Assembly (NCBI RefSeq): GCF_024171955.1
Contig: NZ_JAMTCS010000001.1
Coordinates: forward strand, 372,001 to 436,000
Direction of reading: 5' to 3'
Length of the DNA: 64,000 nucleotides
Source: Promicromonospora thailandica
Lineage (GTDB): Bacteria > Actinomycetota > Actinomycetes > Actinomycetales > Cellulomonadaceae
Each line of letters starts with the position of its first letter. Position 1 is the first letter of the stretch. Below the pieces are notes generated by a model. The model was not told where the DNA came from, ran no database searches, and saw only the letters and a program-made list of their open reading frames with translations. The translations under genes were made by a program, and so were the position numbers. Below are positions 10,540 through 19,362 of this stretch, in pieces.

Positions 10540-11309
10540 GGCGTCGTGGTGGAGACCATGGCGAAGCCGTACCGCTCCAGGACGGGGCGCGAGTACTCGG
10601 TCGAGTCGCTGTGCACCAGCGTCGCCCCGCGGGCCAGCGCCGAACGGGCGCGGGCGGCGGTGAGGGCCCGGTAGATGCCCCGGCCCCGCCACTCCGGCCG
10701 GGTGCTGCCGCCCCAGATCCCAGCGAAGTCCGTGCCGGCCACCGGTTCCAGCCGGCCCGCCGAGACCACCCGTCCGGCGGCCTCGGCGACCCACAGCTCC
10801 ATGCCGTCGTCCAGCGCCTGGCGGCGCAGCACGGCGTTCGCCGTCTCGTCCGACGGCGGGGCGCCGAACACCTCGTCCTGCATCGCGCACATGGCACGCA
10901 CGTCTGCCTCCGCGGTGACCCGGCGCAGCGTGACGCCGTCGGGCAGCGGCACGTCGACCGCGAGCGCCGCCGCCTCGCCGATCATGATCGACTCCGGCTC
11001 GTCGGGCACGAACCCGTGGGTGAGGAGCGCGCCGTGCAGGCCGGGCGCGTGGTCGTGGCCGCGGGTCTTCCACTCGACGCGGGTGATGCCGCCGTCGGCC
11101 CGGAAGTGGGCCACGGCGCCGTCGACCAGGTCGCGGACGCCCGCCTCGTCGGCACCGCCCAGGTCGCGGTAGGTGACGAACCCGCGCCCGCCGAGGAAGG
11201 TGACCAGCCGCAGGGGGCCGAGGCGGGTGACCGAGACCGCGCCGGGCGTCTCGGCGTCGGTGCGGAGCTGGTCGTCGTAGGCCCGCAGCAGGCGAGAGCT
11301 GTCAGTCAT
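10521..11309 (-). CDS. GNAT family N-acetyltransferase
   Basis: A 262-residue protein with a C-terminal GNAT domain (about residues 125-262). The CoA-binding loop is GGSTRPEWRGRGIYRALTAAR, followed by VHSDSTEYSRPVLERYGF. The N-terminal 120 residues form a second, degenerate GNAT-like half. ATG 11309 is preferred over an in-frame codon at 11345 because GGGGG lies 5 nt upstream and the homologous-looking MTDSS start begins there. The substrate cannot be told from sequence. Confidence 0.82.
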   Translation of the reverse strand: MTDSSRLLRAYDDQLRTDAETPGAVSVTRLGPLRLVTFLGGRGFVTYRDLGGADEAGVRDLVDGAVAHFRADGGITRVEWKTRGHDHAPGLHGALLTHGFVPDEPESIMIGEAAALAVDVPLPDGVTLRRVTAEADVRAMCAMQDEVFGAPPSDETANAVLRRQALDDGMELWVAEAAGRVVSAGRLEPVAGTDFAGIWGGSTRPEWRGRGIYRALTAARARSALARGATLVHSDSTEYSRPVLERYGFAMVSTTTPYTWTR

Positions 11310-11361
11310 GCCCCCACACTCGGCCTCCGTGCGCCGTGGCCACAACGGATTTTGCGCCGGG

Positions 11362-13191
11362 TCAGTCCGTGCGGGACTCCGAGGTCAGGGGCAGGCCGTT
11401 GCCGGGGGTGGCCGGGGTCTCGTCCGAGTCGTCGGCGGTGGCCGCCGACGTGGCGAGCTCGAACGGCTCACCCTCGTGCTTCTCCACCCCGGTGTCGACC
11501 GTCTCGGTGAGCACCTGGACCGCCAGTGCCCGCTTGAGCACGAGCGGGTCGTTGGACAGGTCCTTCCAGAGCGCGACGCAGAGGACGAGCATCACCACGA
11601 CGAACGGCAGGGCCGAGACGATGGTGATGTTCTTCAGGCCGTTGAGGGCGCTGGCGGGGTCGTCGCCTCCGGCGAGCAGCATCGCGGCGGCGACGGCGCC
11701 CGTGCTGACACCCCAGAAGATCACCGACTTCTTGCTCGGCTCCTCCGCACCGTTCTCGGACAGGCCGCCCATGATGATCGAGGCCGAGTCCGCGCCCGTG
11801 ACGAAGAAGATGGCCACGAGCACGACCGCGAGGATCATCAGCGCGAACCCGACCCAGGCGGGCACGGGCAGCGCGCCCAGGGTCTGGAAGAAGATGAGGT
11901 CGAAGTTGATGTCGGCCCCGCCCTCGCCGATGGCCGCGAGGGCCGCGCCCATGTCCTGCGCCTGCTCGGCGCGCTCCTGGAGGCCGATGGCGCCGCCCCC
12001 GAAGATCGCGAACCAGACCGTCGAGACGACGGACGGCACGAGCAGCACGCCCGTGACGAACTGGCGCACGGTGCGGCCGCGGGAGATGCGGGCGATGAAC
12101 GGGCCGACGAAGGGCGTCCACGACACCCACCAGGCCCAGTAGAAGATGGTCCAGGAGCCCATCCAGTCGGACAGCGCCTGGTCGCCGGAGGCCGCGGTGC
12201 GGGAGGCCATCTCGGGCAGGTCACCCACGAAGGCGCCGAGCGACGCGGGCAGCACGTTGAGGATGAAGAGCGTGGGGCCGCCGATGAACACGATGACGGC
12301 GAGCAGCAGCGCGAGCCACATGTTGGCGTTGGAGAGCCACTGGATGCCGCGTTCGATGCCGGACACGGCCGACAGCACGAAGAGGCAGGTCAGGACGGCG
12401 ATGATGAGCACGAGGGTCACCGTGCCGACGGACTCCATGACGCCCGAGTGCTGGATGCCGCCGCCGATCTGCAGGGCGCCCAGGCCCAGGGAGCAGGCGG
12501 AGCCGAACAGCGTGGCGAGGATGGCGAGCACGTTGATGACGCGGCCGCCCGTGCCGTTGACGGCCTTGCGGCCGAACAGCGAGGTGAACATGGAGCTGAA
12601 CAGCTGCGAGCGCCCCAGGCGGTAGGTGCCGTAGGCCATGCCGAGGCCCACGATGGCGTACATCGCCCAGGGGTAGAGGGTCCAGTGGAACAGGGTCTGG
12701 CCCATGGCGGTGGCCGCGGCGGCGGGGGTGGAGCCGTCGACGGTGCCGGGCGGGGGCGCCATGTAGAAGTACAGGGGCTCGCCCACGCCGTAGAACATCA
12801 GGCCGATGCCCATGCCGGTGGCGAACATCATCGCGATCCAGGACGGGGTCGAGAACTGCGGCTTCTCGCCGTCCTGCCCCAGGGGGATCCGGCCGAACCG
12901 GCCGAGCGCCACGACGACGACGAAGACGGTGAAGACGGTGGCGGCCGTGACGAACAGCCAGCCGAAGTTCTTCAGCACGCCGTTCAGCGCGCTGTCGGCC
13001 ACCGCGCCGAGGGTGTCGGAGCTGACGAAGCCCCAGACGATGAAGGCGAGCGCGATCAGGCCGGCCACACCGAAGACGACCCGGTCGGTGCCGACCCGGT
13101 GGTCCTGCGGGCCGAGGGCGGCCCGCTCGACGCGGTGCGCGGCGCGCTGCACGCGCCCGAGGAGGGTCTTGGTGGTCTCTGAAGTGCTCAT
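11362..13191 (-). CDS. BCCT-family betaine/carnitine/choline transporter
   Basis: Secondary transporter that takes up compatible solutes, usually with Na+ or H+. About 609 residues with 12 predicted spans. The BCCT signature region is GMGIGLMFYGVGEPLYFYM (glycine-rich unwound helix) and, later, FYWAWWVSWTPFVGPFIARIS with the conserved tryptophans. A 70-residue charged C-terminal tail may sense osmotic stress, as in BetP, but that is inference. ATG 13191 is preferred, with GGGAG upstream; an upstream GTG at 13233 would add 14 residues. Confidence 0.92.
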   Translation of the reverse strand: MSTSETTKTLLGRVQRAAHRVERAALGPQDHRVGTDRVVFGVAGLIALAFIVWGFVSSDTLGAVADSALNGVLKNFGWLFVTAATVFTVFVVVVALGRFGRIPLGQDGEKPQFSTPSWIAMMFATGMGIGLMFYGVGEPLYFYMAPPPGTVDGSTPAAAATAMGQTLFHWTLYPWAMYAIVGLGMAYGTYRLGRSQLFSSMFTSLFGRKAVNGTGGRVINVLAILATLFGSACSLGLGALQIGGGIQHSGVMESVGTVTLVLIIAVLTCLFVLSAVSGIERGIQWLSNANMWLALLLAVIVFIGGPTLFILNVLPASLGAFVGDLPEMASRTAASGDQALSDWMGSWTIFYWAWWVSWTPFVGPFIARISRGRTVRQFVTGVLLVPSVVSTVWFAIFGGGAIGLQERAEQAQDMGAALAAIGEGGADINFDLIFFQTLGALPVPAWVGFALMILAVVLVAIFFVTGADSASIIMGGLSENGAEEPSKKSVIFWGVSTGAVAAAMLLAGGDDPASALNGLKNITIVSALPFVVVMLVLCVALWKDLSNDPLVLKRALAVQVLTETVDTGVEKHEGEPFELATSAATADDSDETPATPGNGLPLTSESRTD

Positions 13192-13327
13192 CACGACGGC
13201 GCTCCCGTCCGCCCGGATCTTCCGGGTGGTCACACGGGGAGCGCCAGGACTCCTTTACACAGGAACGGTCTACAGGCAGCCCTTCACGTTAGCACCACAC
13301 GCAGTTTCACCCCCGGGCGGGGCGTGG

Positions 13328-14200
13328 TCACCCCTTGAGGCCGCTGTGCGCGAGGCCCTGCACGAACTGCTTCTGGGCCAGGAGGAACACCACGAGCACG
13401 GGCAGCACGGTGAGCGTGGTGGCCGCGAGCTGCACGTTCCACATCGGCCCGCCGTAGGCGTCGACGTACTGGGTGAGCGCCTGGGGCAGCGTGAAGTTCT
13501 TCTTGCTGGAGAGGTACACGACGGGCTCGAGGTAGAGGTTCCAGGACTTGAGGAACGTGAAGATCGCCACTGCCCCGAGCGCGGACCGCGACAGGGGCAC
13601 GGCGATGCGCCAGAACACGCCCCACCGCCCGAGCCCGTCGATGCGTCCCGCCTCCTCCAGCTCGACCGGGAGCCCCAGGAAGAACTGGCGCATGATGAAC
13701 ACGGCCAGCACCGCGGGCGCCCCGAGCACCGGGATGACGATCAGCGGCCAGTGGGTGTCGATGAGGCCGAGGGTGTTGACGATGCGGAACAGCGGCACGA
13801 TGGTCACCTCGGACGGCACCAGCAGGCCGACGAGCACGAGGACGAAGAGCGCGTTGGCGCCGGGGAACCGGATGCGCGCGAACGCGTAGCCCGCCATCGC
13901 CGCCACGAGCATGGTGCCGAGCGTCACGAGCACCGCGATGTACAGCGAGTTCCAGTACTGCTGCGCGAACGGCTGCAGCGTGAAGACCCTGCCGTAGGCG
14001 TCCAGGGACGGGTCCTGCGGCCACACGGTGGGCACGCGCCGCAGGATCTCGCTCATCGGCTTGAGGCTGGACGTGGCCATCCACCAGGTGGGGAACACGA
14101 ACGGCAGGCTCAGCACGGCCAGGAGCAGCACGAGCAGCCAGCGGGTGACGCCGCGCCGGGTGCGGGGCGTGAGCCCTCGGGGTCTCACGTCAGACTTCAT
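13328..14200 (-). CDS. Carbohydrate ABC transporter permease (MalG type)
   Basis: Inner-membrane subunit of a CUT1-family sugar importer, 290 residues, six predicted spans. The EAA loop is GRIDGLGRWGVFWRIAVPLS at about residues 188-207, and the C terminus is VQGLAHSGLKG, as usual for MalG-type permeases. It overlaps the MalF-type gene by 11 nt and is the last gene of the LacI-FAD-oxidoreductase-SBP-permease operon. No ATPase gene is present in the operon, so a shared MsiK-type ATPase encoded elsewhere is likely, as known for many actinobacterial CUT1 importers. Confidence 0.92.
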   Translation of the reverse strand: MKSDVRPRGLTPRTRRGVTRWLLVLLLAVLSLPFVFPTWWMATSSLKPMSEILRRVPTVWPQDPSLDAYGRVFTLQPFAQQYWNSLYIAVLVTLGTMLVAAMAGYAFARIRFPGANALFVLVLVGLLVPSEVTIVPLFRIVNTLGLIDTHWPLIVIPVLGAPAVLAVFIMRQFFLGLPVELEEAGRIDGLGRWGVFWRIAVPLSRSALGAVAIFTFLKSWNLYLEPVVYLSSKKNFTLPQALTQYVDAYGGPMWNVQLAATTLTVLPVLVVFLLAQKQFVQGLAHSGLKG

Positions 14201-15080
14201 GGAACACCCACCTCTTGCGCGACTGCCACTGCAGCAGGGTCAGGACGAGGACGATGAGGAAGAGCAGCACGGCCAGGGCGCTGGCGTAGCCGAACTCGTT
14301 GAACCGGAACGCCTGCTGGTACAGGTAGTAGACGAGCACGGTGGTCGAGCTGCCCGGCCCGCCGCCCGTGAGCACGTCGATCTGCGCGAACACCTCGAGC
14401 GAGCCGACGATCGTGATGATCGAGACCAGCAGGATGGTCGGGCTGATCAGCGGGAGCGTGATCGAGCGGAACCGGCGCCACGCGCCGGCACCGTCGAGGC
14501 GGGCCGCCTCGTGGAGCTCCTCGGGCACGCCCTGCAGCGCGGCGAGGAACAGGATCATGTTGAGCCCGACGTTCTTGAAGACCTGCACGATCACGACGGC
14601 GACCAGGGCCGTGGTGGGGTGCCGCAGCCAGTTCGGCCCCTCGATGCCGAGCGCGCCGAGGAAGCCGTTGATGCCGCCGTCGGCCTGGAGCAGGAAGCTC
14701 CAGACGATGGTCCACGCGACGAGCGAGACCACGACGGGCGAGAAGAAGAAGGTCCGGAACGTCGTGGTGCCGGGCAGCTTCTGGTCGAGCAGGACGGCGA
14801 GCAGCAGCGCCAGCGCGATGTTCACCACGACGAGCCCGACCGAGAACCAGAGGGTCGCCGTCAGGGCGTCCGCCAGGCCGGGGTCGGCCGCCATGCGCTG
14901 GTAGTTCTCCGCCCCGACGAACGTGAAGGTGTTCGCCAGGACGTTCCACTCGTGCAGGGAGTACCAGACCACCATGCCGAGCGGCAGCACGACGAAGGCC
15001 AGGGACCCCAGCACCACCGGGGCGACCATGGTGTACCCGACGAGCCGGTCGCGGCGTGCCGCCGCCGACGCTGCTGCCAC
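14190..15080 (-). CDS. Carbohydrate ABC transporter permease (MalF type)
   Basis: Inner-membrane partner of the MalG-type permease, 296 residues with about six spans. The EAA motif is ARLDGAGAWRRFRSITLPLI (about residues 192-211). A typical Trp-rich N terminus reads VLPLGMVVWYSLHEWNVLAN. It starts with GTG, 3 nt beyond the binding-protein stop codon, so is probably translated by coupling. Confidence 0.92.
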   Translation of the reverse strand: MAAASAAARRDRLVGYTMVAPVVLGSLAFVVLPLGMVVWYSLHEWNVLANTFTFVGAENYQRMAADPGLADALTATLWFSVGLVVVNIALALLLAVLLDQKLPGTTTFRTFFFSPVVVSLVAWTIVWSFLLQADGGINGFLGALGIEGPNWLRHPTTALVAVVIVQVFKNVGLNMILFLAALQGVPEELHEAARLDGAGAWRRFRSITLPLISPTILLVSIITIVGSLEVFAQIDVLTGGGPGSSTTVLVYYLYQQAFRFNEFGYASALAVLLFLIVLVLTLLQWQSRKRWVFHEV

Positions 15081-15083
15081 GCC

Positions 15084-16397
15084 TCAGTCCTCCAGGAGCG
15101 GCGTGACCGCCGCGCAGGTGTCGGCCAGCACGGCCTCGACGTCGGCGTCCGGCACCCACAGCGCGTCGAGCTCCGCGCGCACCGTCTCCGACAGCTGGGC
15201 GAAGTTCCTGTGCGCCGGCTTGGTCACCGCGTCCTGGACGCCGTCGACGACCACGGCCTCGAGCTGCTCGGCCGACAGGAGCGGGTTGGCGTCGCCGAGG
15301 GTCTCGCCGTCGAGCAGGGACTGCCGCGGCGGCGGGAAGTAGGCCGCGAGCCGCTCCGCGTTCTCCGCGTTCGTGAAGTACGCCAGGAAGTCGGCGGCCA
15401 CGTCCGGGTGCTCCCCCGCGGCGAAGACGCCGACGCCGGCCTGGCCGACGACGTTCTGCGGGCCGGCCGGTCCGGCGGGCAGCGGCACGACGTCCCAGCC
15501 GAACGAGCCGTCGAGCGCCGAGGCGCGGCTGATCTGCGTGATCGTCATCGCGGCGTCGCCCGCGAAGAAGTCGGCGGTGGTGCCGGGGCCCGGCATGGCG
15601 CCGTCGTCGAACACCGCGTCGTGGAACCATGTGAGGGCGTCCACCATCGCCGGCTCGGTGAAGGTGCACTGCGTCCCGTCCGCGCTCCACGGGGCCGCCT
15701 GCCACCCCGACCAGACCGTCGCCAGGTTCTCCCAGGTCTGGTAGTCGAAGTCGCGCACCACCAGGCCCTGCTTGCCGGAGTCCTTCGCGGTGGCCGCCGC
15801 GATGTCGCGCGCGGCGTCGAACGTCCACCCGCCGTCGGCCACCAGGTCGGCCGGGTCGGGCTGCCCCGCCGCGGAGATCTGGTCGGTGTTCACGAACACC
15901 GCGAACGGGCTGGTCGAGAACGGGTAGGCGTACAGCCCGTCGCCCTCCTCCCACAGCGTGAGGGCGCTGGGCACGAGGTCGTCGAACGCGTAGCCCTCGG
16001 TGTCCTCCAGCACGGGCCGCAGGTCCACGAGGGCGCCGCTGGAGACGAACTCCGGGGCGTTGCTCTCGAAGACCCAGGCCAGGTCGGGCGCGTTGCCACC
16101 TGCGAGCTGGGTGGTCAGGGCCGTGGTGTAGTCGTCGAACGGGATGGTCTCGAACGTGACGCCGGAGACCAGCTCCGGGTTCTCGGCCACGTACGCGTCG
16201 GCGATGGACCGGAACAGCCCGAGCTGGGCCTCGTCGGCCGTCCAGACGGTCATCCGCAGCTCGACGGGCTCGTCGGGGGTGTCGGGCTCGCCCACCGGGG
16301 CATCGGCCCCGCTCGCGCAGGCGGTCAGGGCGAGGGCGGTGCCGAGGACGGCGGCGGTTCCCGCCGTCCGGCGGCCTCGGGTGCGGTGTGCAGACAT
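15084..16397 (-). CDS. Extracellular sugar-binding lipoprotein
   Basis: Solute-binding protein (SBP_bac_1 type) of the CUT1 importer, 437 residues. The signal peptide ends in TALALTACASG, with the lipobox Cys at about residue 27, and an acidic linker follows. The fold shows VELRMTVWTADEAQ, DYTTALTTQLAGGNAPDLAWVFES and AAMTITQISRASALDGSFGWDVVPLP. The ATG is preceded by AAGGGAGA. The ligand is unknown; the flanking LacI regulator and FAD oxidoreductase suggest an oligosaccharide or glycoside. Confidence 0.9.
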   Translation of the reverse strand: MSAHRTRGRRTAGTAAVLGTALALTACASGADAPVGEPDTPDEPVELRMTVWTADEAQLGLFRSIADAYVAENPELVSGVTFETIPFDDYTTALTTQLAGGNAPDLAWVFESNAPEFVSSGALVDLRPVLEDTEGYAFDDLVPSALTLWEEGDGLYAYPFSTSPFAVFVNTDQISAAGQPDPADLVADGGWTFDAARDIAAATAKDSGKQGLVVRDFDYQTWENLATVWSGWQAAPWSADGTQCTFTEPAMVDALTWFHDAVFDDGAMPGPGTTADFFAGDAAMTITQISRASALDGSFGWDVVPLPAGPAGPQNVVGQAGVGVFAAGEHPDVAADFLAYFTNAENAERLAAYFPPPRQSLLDGETLGDANPLLSAEQLEAVVVDGVQDAVTKPAHRNFAQLSETVRAELDALWVPDADVEAVLADTCAAVTPLLED

Positions 16398-16428
16398 CAG
16401 TTCTCCCTTGGACTGATCGGGGGGTGCT

Positions 16429-18051
16429 TCAGTACGGGTACACGCCGTCGGGCCAGTGCAGCTCGACGCCCGTGGCGACGAGCTCGGCCTGGTAGTCGGC
16501 GAGCTGGTCCGGCTCGGACTGCACGGAGTGCGGCGTGCGGCCGGTGGCGAGGCAGTGCGCGGCCAGGTGCCCGGCGGCCTCGCCGACGTTCCACTCCACG
16601 GGGTGCAGCCGGTAGCACCCGTTGGTGATGTGCGTGGTGCCGATGTTCTTGTTGCCCGCCAGCAGGTTGGTGGTGCGGCGCGGCAGCAGGGCGCCGAGCG
16701 GGATCTCGAACGGGGTGGACGGCACGTCGATGTAGGTGTCGCCGCCCGTGGAGGGGTGCAGGTCGATGCGGTACATGCCCACGCCCACCGAGTCGGCGTA
16801 CCGGGTGGCGCCCCGGTCGCCGCGCACGGCGTAGGAGACGTCGTTCTCGGTGACCGTGGTGACCGCCCTGATGCGGCGCGACTCCCGGTGGTAGGCGGCC
16901 TGCGCCAGCCCGTCCGCGCTGCCCATGACGTCGGGGCGCAGCCGCAGGCCGGGGAACCCGGTGCCGCCGTCGGGCCGCGGCGCCTCGGTCTGCATCCAGT
17001 AGAGCATCGAGAGGCTGAGCTGCCGGGCGTCGGCGATCCGGGCCTCCTCCACGTCGCGCGGCACGTCGAGCACGTGGCCCAGGAAGTAGTCGATGCTCGG
17101 CCAGTTCACGAGGCACAGGTCGCTCGCGTAGAACCCCGGCGCGTGCAGGTCGCGTGCGGCGATGCGGCGGAACAGCCACAGGTTGCCGTCGCCGGCGTTC
17201 TTGGACTGGTCGGCGTCCACCGCGAGCGGGTCGTCCCCCGGGTTCGGCGTGAACGACCGCTTCTCCAGCGCGAGGGTGCGCGGGTTGGGCGCCGTCCACG
17301 ACAGGAGCTGCTCGCCGCCCCAGGCGGCGGGCGCGTAGGTGCGCCAGAAGTCGTAGCGCTCGGGCCTGTCGATGGTGTGGTCGCCGTCGGTGTGCTCGAC
17401 GACGAAGCACACGCTCAGGGCCTGGACGTTGTCCGGCTGGGCCTCGTCCGGCGCGCTGGGCTCCCCCGTCTCGTGCCGCGACTCGAACCCGGTGACGTAC
17501 TCCGTGCCGGTCAGCGGCAGCAGCTCGCCGGTCTCGGTCGCGTCCACCGTGTAGGCCGCCGCGACGGTCACGTCCTCGCCGCCGACGACCGAGCGCAGCG
17601 TCACCGACGCGACCCGGTCGCCGTCGGTCGTGGCCGACACAGGACGTACCCGCTCGAGCAGCCGGATGCGGCCCGTGGACCGGTACGGGGCCAGCATCTC
17701 CTCGAGCACGCCGACGGCGACGCGCGGCTCGTGGCACAGCTTGGACACCCAGCCGGCGCCCGGGTTGAGCTCCGCCCGGTCCCGCGCCCCGTCGGTCAGC
17801 GGGTAGCGACGGCGGTAGACGTCGCGGATGCCCTCGCGCAGCGCGCGGTACCGGGCCGTGACGCCGAACCGTTCGACCCACGGGTGCTCGTCCGGCGGCA
17901 CGGCCTGCGAGGTGAGCTGCCCGCCGATCCACGGGTGCTCCTCGGTGAGGACGACGCGGGCGCCGCGGTCGGCGGCCGCGAGCGCCGCGGCGATGCCGCC
18001 GAGCCCGGCGCCCACCACGAGCACGTCGGTCTGCAGGTCTGGAGAGGTCAC
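16429..18051 (-). CDS. FAD-dependent oxidoreductase (FAD_oxidored / PF12831-like)
   Basis: Predicted flavoenzyme of 540 residues. The N-terminal dinucleotide fold is DVLVVGAGLGGIAAALAAADRG followed by VVLTEEHPWIGGQLT (residues about 8-50). A C-terminal FAD-contact region reads LLAGNKNIGTTHITNGCYRLH (near residue 465). The overall pattern, including TVDATETGELLPLTGTEYV, matches a family frequently found inside carbohydrate operons but biochemically poorly known. It lies between the LacI gene and the sugar-binding protein, so it probably oxidises or dehydrogenates the imported sugar or its aglycone; this is inference. Confidence 0.83.
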   Translation of the reverse strand: MTSPDLQTDVLVVGAGLGGIAAALAAADRGARVVLTEEHPWIGGQLTSQAVPPDEHPWVERFGVTARYRALREGIRDVYRRRYPLTDGARDRAELNPGAGWVSKLCHEPRVAVGVLEEMLAPYRSTGRIRLLERVRPVSATTDGDRVASVTLRSVVGGEDVTVAAAYTVDATETGELLPLTGTEYVTGFESRHETGEPSAPDEAQPDNVQALSVCFVVEHTDGDHTIDRPERYDFWRTYAPAAWGGEQLLSWTAPNPRTLALEKRSFTPNPGDDPLAVDADQSKNAGDGNLWLFRRIAARDLHAPGFYASDLCLVNWPSIDYFLGHVLDVPRDVEEARIADARQLSLSMLYWMQTEAPRPDGGTGFPGLRLRPDVMGSADGLAQAAYHRESRRIRAVTTVTENDVSYAVRGDRGATRYADSVGVGMYRIDLHPSTGGDTYIDVPSTPFEIPLGALLPRRTTNLLAGNKNIGTTHITNGCYRLHPVEWNVGEAAGHLAAHCLATGRTPHSVQSEPDQLADYQAELVATGVELHWPDGVYPY

Positions 18052-18103
18052 GCGAGATCCGTCCTGTCGGGGGTTGCGGTGCGGGGGCGGGTCACCGGTT
18101 CGG

Positions 18104-19186
18104 TCATGGGGCGTCCGGCCCGGGCGCTGCGGCGGCCACCGTGGCGCCCGCCACGTCCGGGCAGACGAGCACCTGGTGCAGCTCGGCGTCGGTCACGGCG
18201 GCGGGCCGGCGGCCGTCGCGGTCGCGCCGCGGCTCGTCGTCGGCGACCAGGCGCGAGAGCAGGTACAGGGCGCGGGCGCCCATCTCCTCGCGGGGTACGG
18301 AGAAGCCGGACCAGTCCCGGCCGCCGCGGCGCGGGTGGTGCGGCTGCCCGAGGAGCAGCACGGACACGTCGCCGGGCACGCTCCGCCCGCGGCGTTCGAG
18401 CTCGTCGGCGAGCTCCTCGGGGTGGTTCTCGGGCGCCACGACGACGGCGGTGAACCGCTGGTCGAGGATCTCGTCCGCGGTGGCGGCGACGTCCTCCAGC
18501 TCGACGAAGCGGGTGGTGAGGCCGTGGGTCTTCATGGCGGTGCGGTAGCCCTCGACGCGGTCGAGCGTGGGCTGGTCGGTGCCGCGCAGGCCCACGTACC
18601 CGATGCGCCGGTGCCCGTGGGCCACCAGGCGGTCGATCTGCCGCACGGTGCCGCCCACGTAGTCGGCGCCGACGTAGGGCAGGCGGCCGCCGTCGCTGCC
18701 GCGCTTGCCGATGAAGACGAACGGGTAGTTGGTGTCGAGCAGGTGCTGCAGCTCGCCGCGGTGCTCGTGCTGGCCGAGCAGCAGGCAGCCGTCGGCCACG
18801 CCGAGCCGCTGCCAGCCCTCGCGGGTGAGCCGGCGGCGCCCGTCGGCCACCGGGGCGCTGGTGAACAGGAGGATGTCGACGCCGAGCCGTTCGGCCGCGT
18901 GCTCGATCCCGGTGAGGAAGGGGCCGTAGAAGTCGCGGCTGGCGCGCGGGAAGGTGGCCTCGTAGGTGAAGACGCCGAGGATCTGGGCGAGCCCGCCCGC
19001 CAGGCGCTGCGCGGCGGGGTTGGCGGTGTAGCCGGTGATGCGGATGGCGTCGAGCACGCGCTGCCGCGTCTCCTCGCTGATCCGCACGCCCGCGGGGGTG
19101 CTGCCGTTGAGCACGAAGGAGACGGTGGCCTGGCTGACGCCGGCCATGGCGGCGACGTCGGTCTGGGTGATGCGGCGACGTGGCAC
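18104..19186 (-). CDS. LacI-family transcriptional regulator
   Basis: Sugar-responsive DNA-binding repressor, about 360 residues. The helix-turn-helix ITQTDVAAMAGVSQATVSFVLNGS is at residues 4-27, the hinge helix region is YTANPAAQRLAGG, and a periplasmic-binding-like sensor domain follows (GVFTYEATFPRASRDFYGPFL onwards). GTG 19186 is chosen because GAGGAGGA lies just upstream. It is the first gene before the FAD oxidoreductase and sugar importer, and likely controls them and itself through the dyad at 19263-19281. Confidence 0.9.
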   Translation of the reverse strand: MPRRRITQTDVAAMAGVSQATVSFVLNGSTPAGVRISEETRQRVLDAIRITGYTANPAAQRLAGGLAQILGVFTYEATFPRASRDFYGPFLTGIEHAAERLGVDILLFTSAPVADGRRRLTREGWQRLGVADGCLLLGQHEHRGELQHLLDTNYPFVFIGKRGSDGGRLPYVGADYVGGTVRQIDRLVAHGHRRIGYVGLRGTDQPTLDRVEGYRTAMKTHGLTTRFVELEDVAATADEILDQRFTAVVVAPENHPEELADELERRGRSVPGDVSVLLLGQPHHPRRGGRDWSGFSVPREEMGARALYLLSRLVADDEPRRDRDGRRPAAVTDAELHQVLVCPDVAGATVAAAAPGPDAP

Positions 19187-19262
19187 GGCTCCTCCTCGAA
19201 CGCCCGGTCGGGTCATCGTCGACACCGGGAGTCTCCGGGGGCGCGGAGCGCGCGGTCAATCA

Positions 19263-19281
19263 GATGATGCGCATTATTAGC
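19263..19281 (-). promoter_or_regulatory. Probable LacI operator and -10 region, proximal copy
   Basis: An imperfect dyad centred on ATGCGCAT (8 of the first 10 positions on each side of the centre pair) lies 77 nt upstream of the LacI start. Read on the minus strand it contains TAATAAT, a good -10. A 13-nt part (19269-19281) recurs with one change at 19336-19348. An A/T-rich run is conspicuous in this very GC-rich DNA. Confidence 0.5.
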
Positions 19282-19310
19282 AACCCGCCCGGTGGCTCCG
19301 CAGGCGCGTG

Positions 19311-19327
19311 ACCGCCCCGGGGGCGGT
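19311..19327 (-). terminator. Hairpin after the ThrE-like gene
   Basis: Inverted repeat ACCGCCCC / GGGGCGGT with a single base between (so about a 6-bp usable stem), 36 nt beyond the stop codon of the ThrE-like gene and upstream of the LacI promoter. Confidence 0.4.
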
Positions 19328-19335
19328 CGGATGGG

Positions 19336-19348
19336 GCGCATTATCAGC
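19336..19348 (-). promoter_or_regulatory. Second copy of the LacI-upstream motif
   Basis: Twelve of 13 bases match the copy at 19269-19281, 67 bp away. On the minus strand it reads as a TGATAAT -10-like element. The dyad around it is weaker than in the proximal copy. It may be an auxiliary operator or upstream promoter. Confidence 0.35.
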
Positions 19349-19362
19349 GCCCTCGTGGCCGC

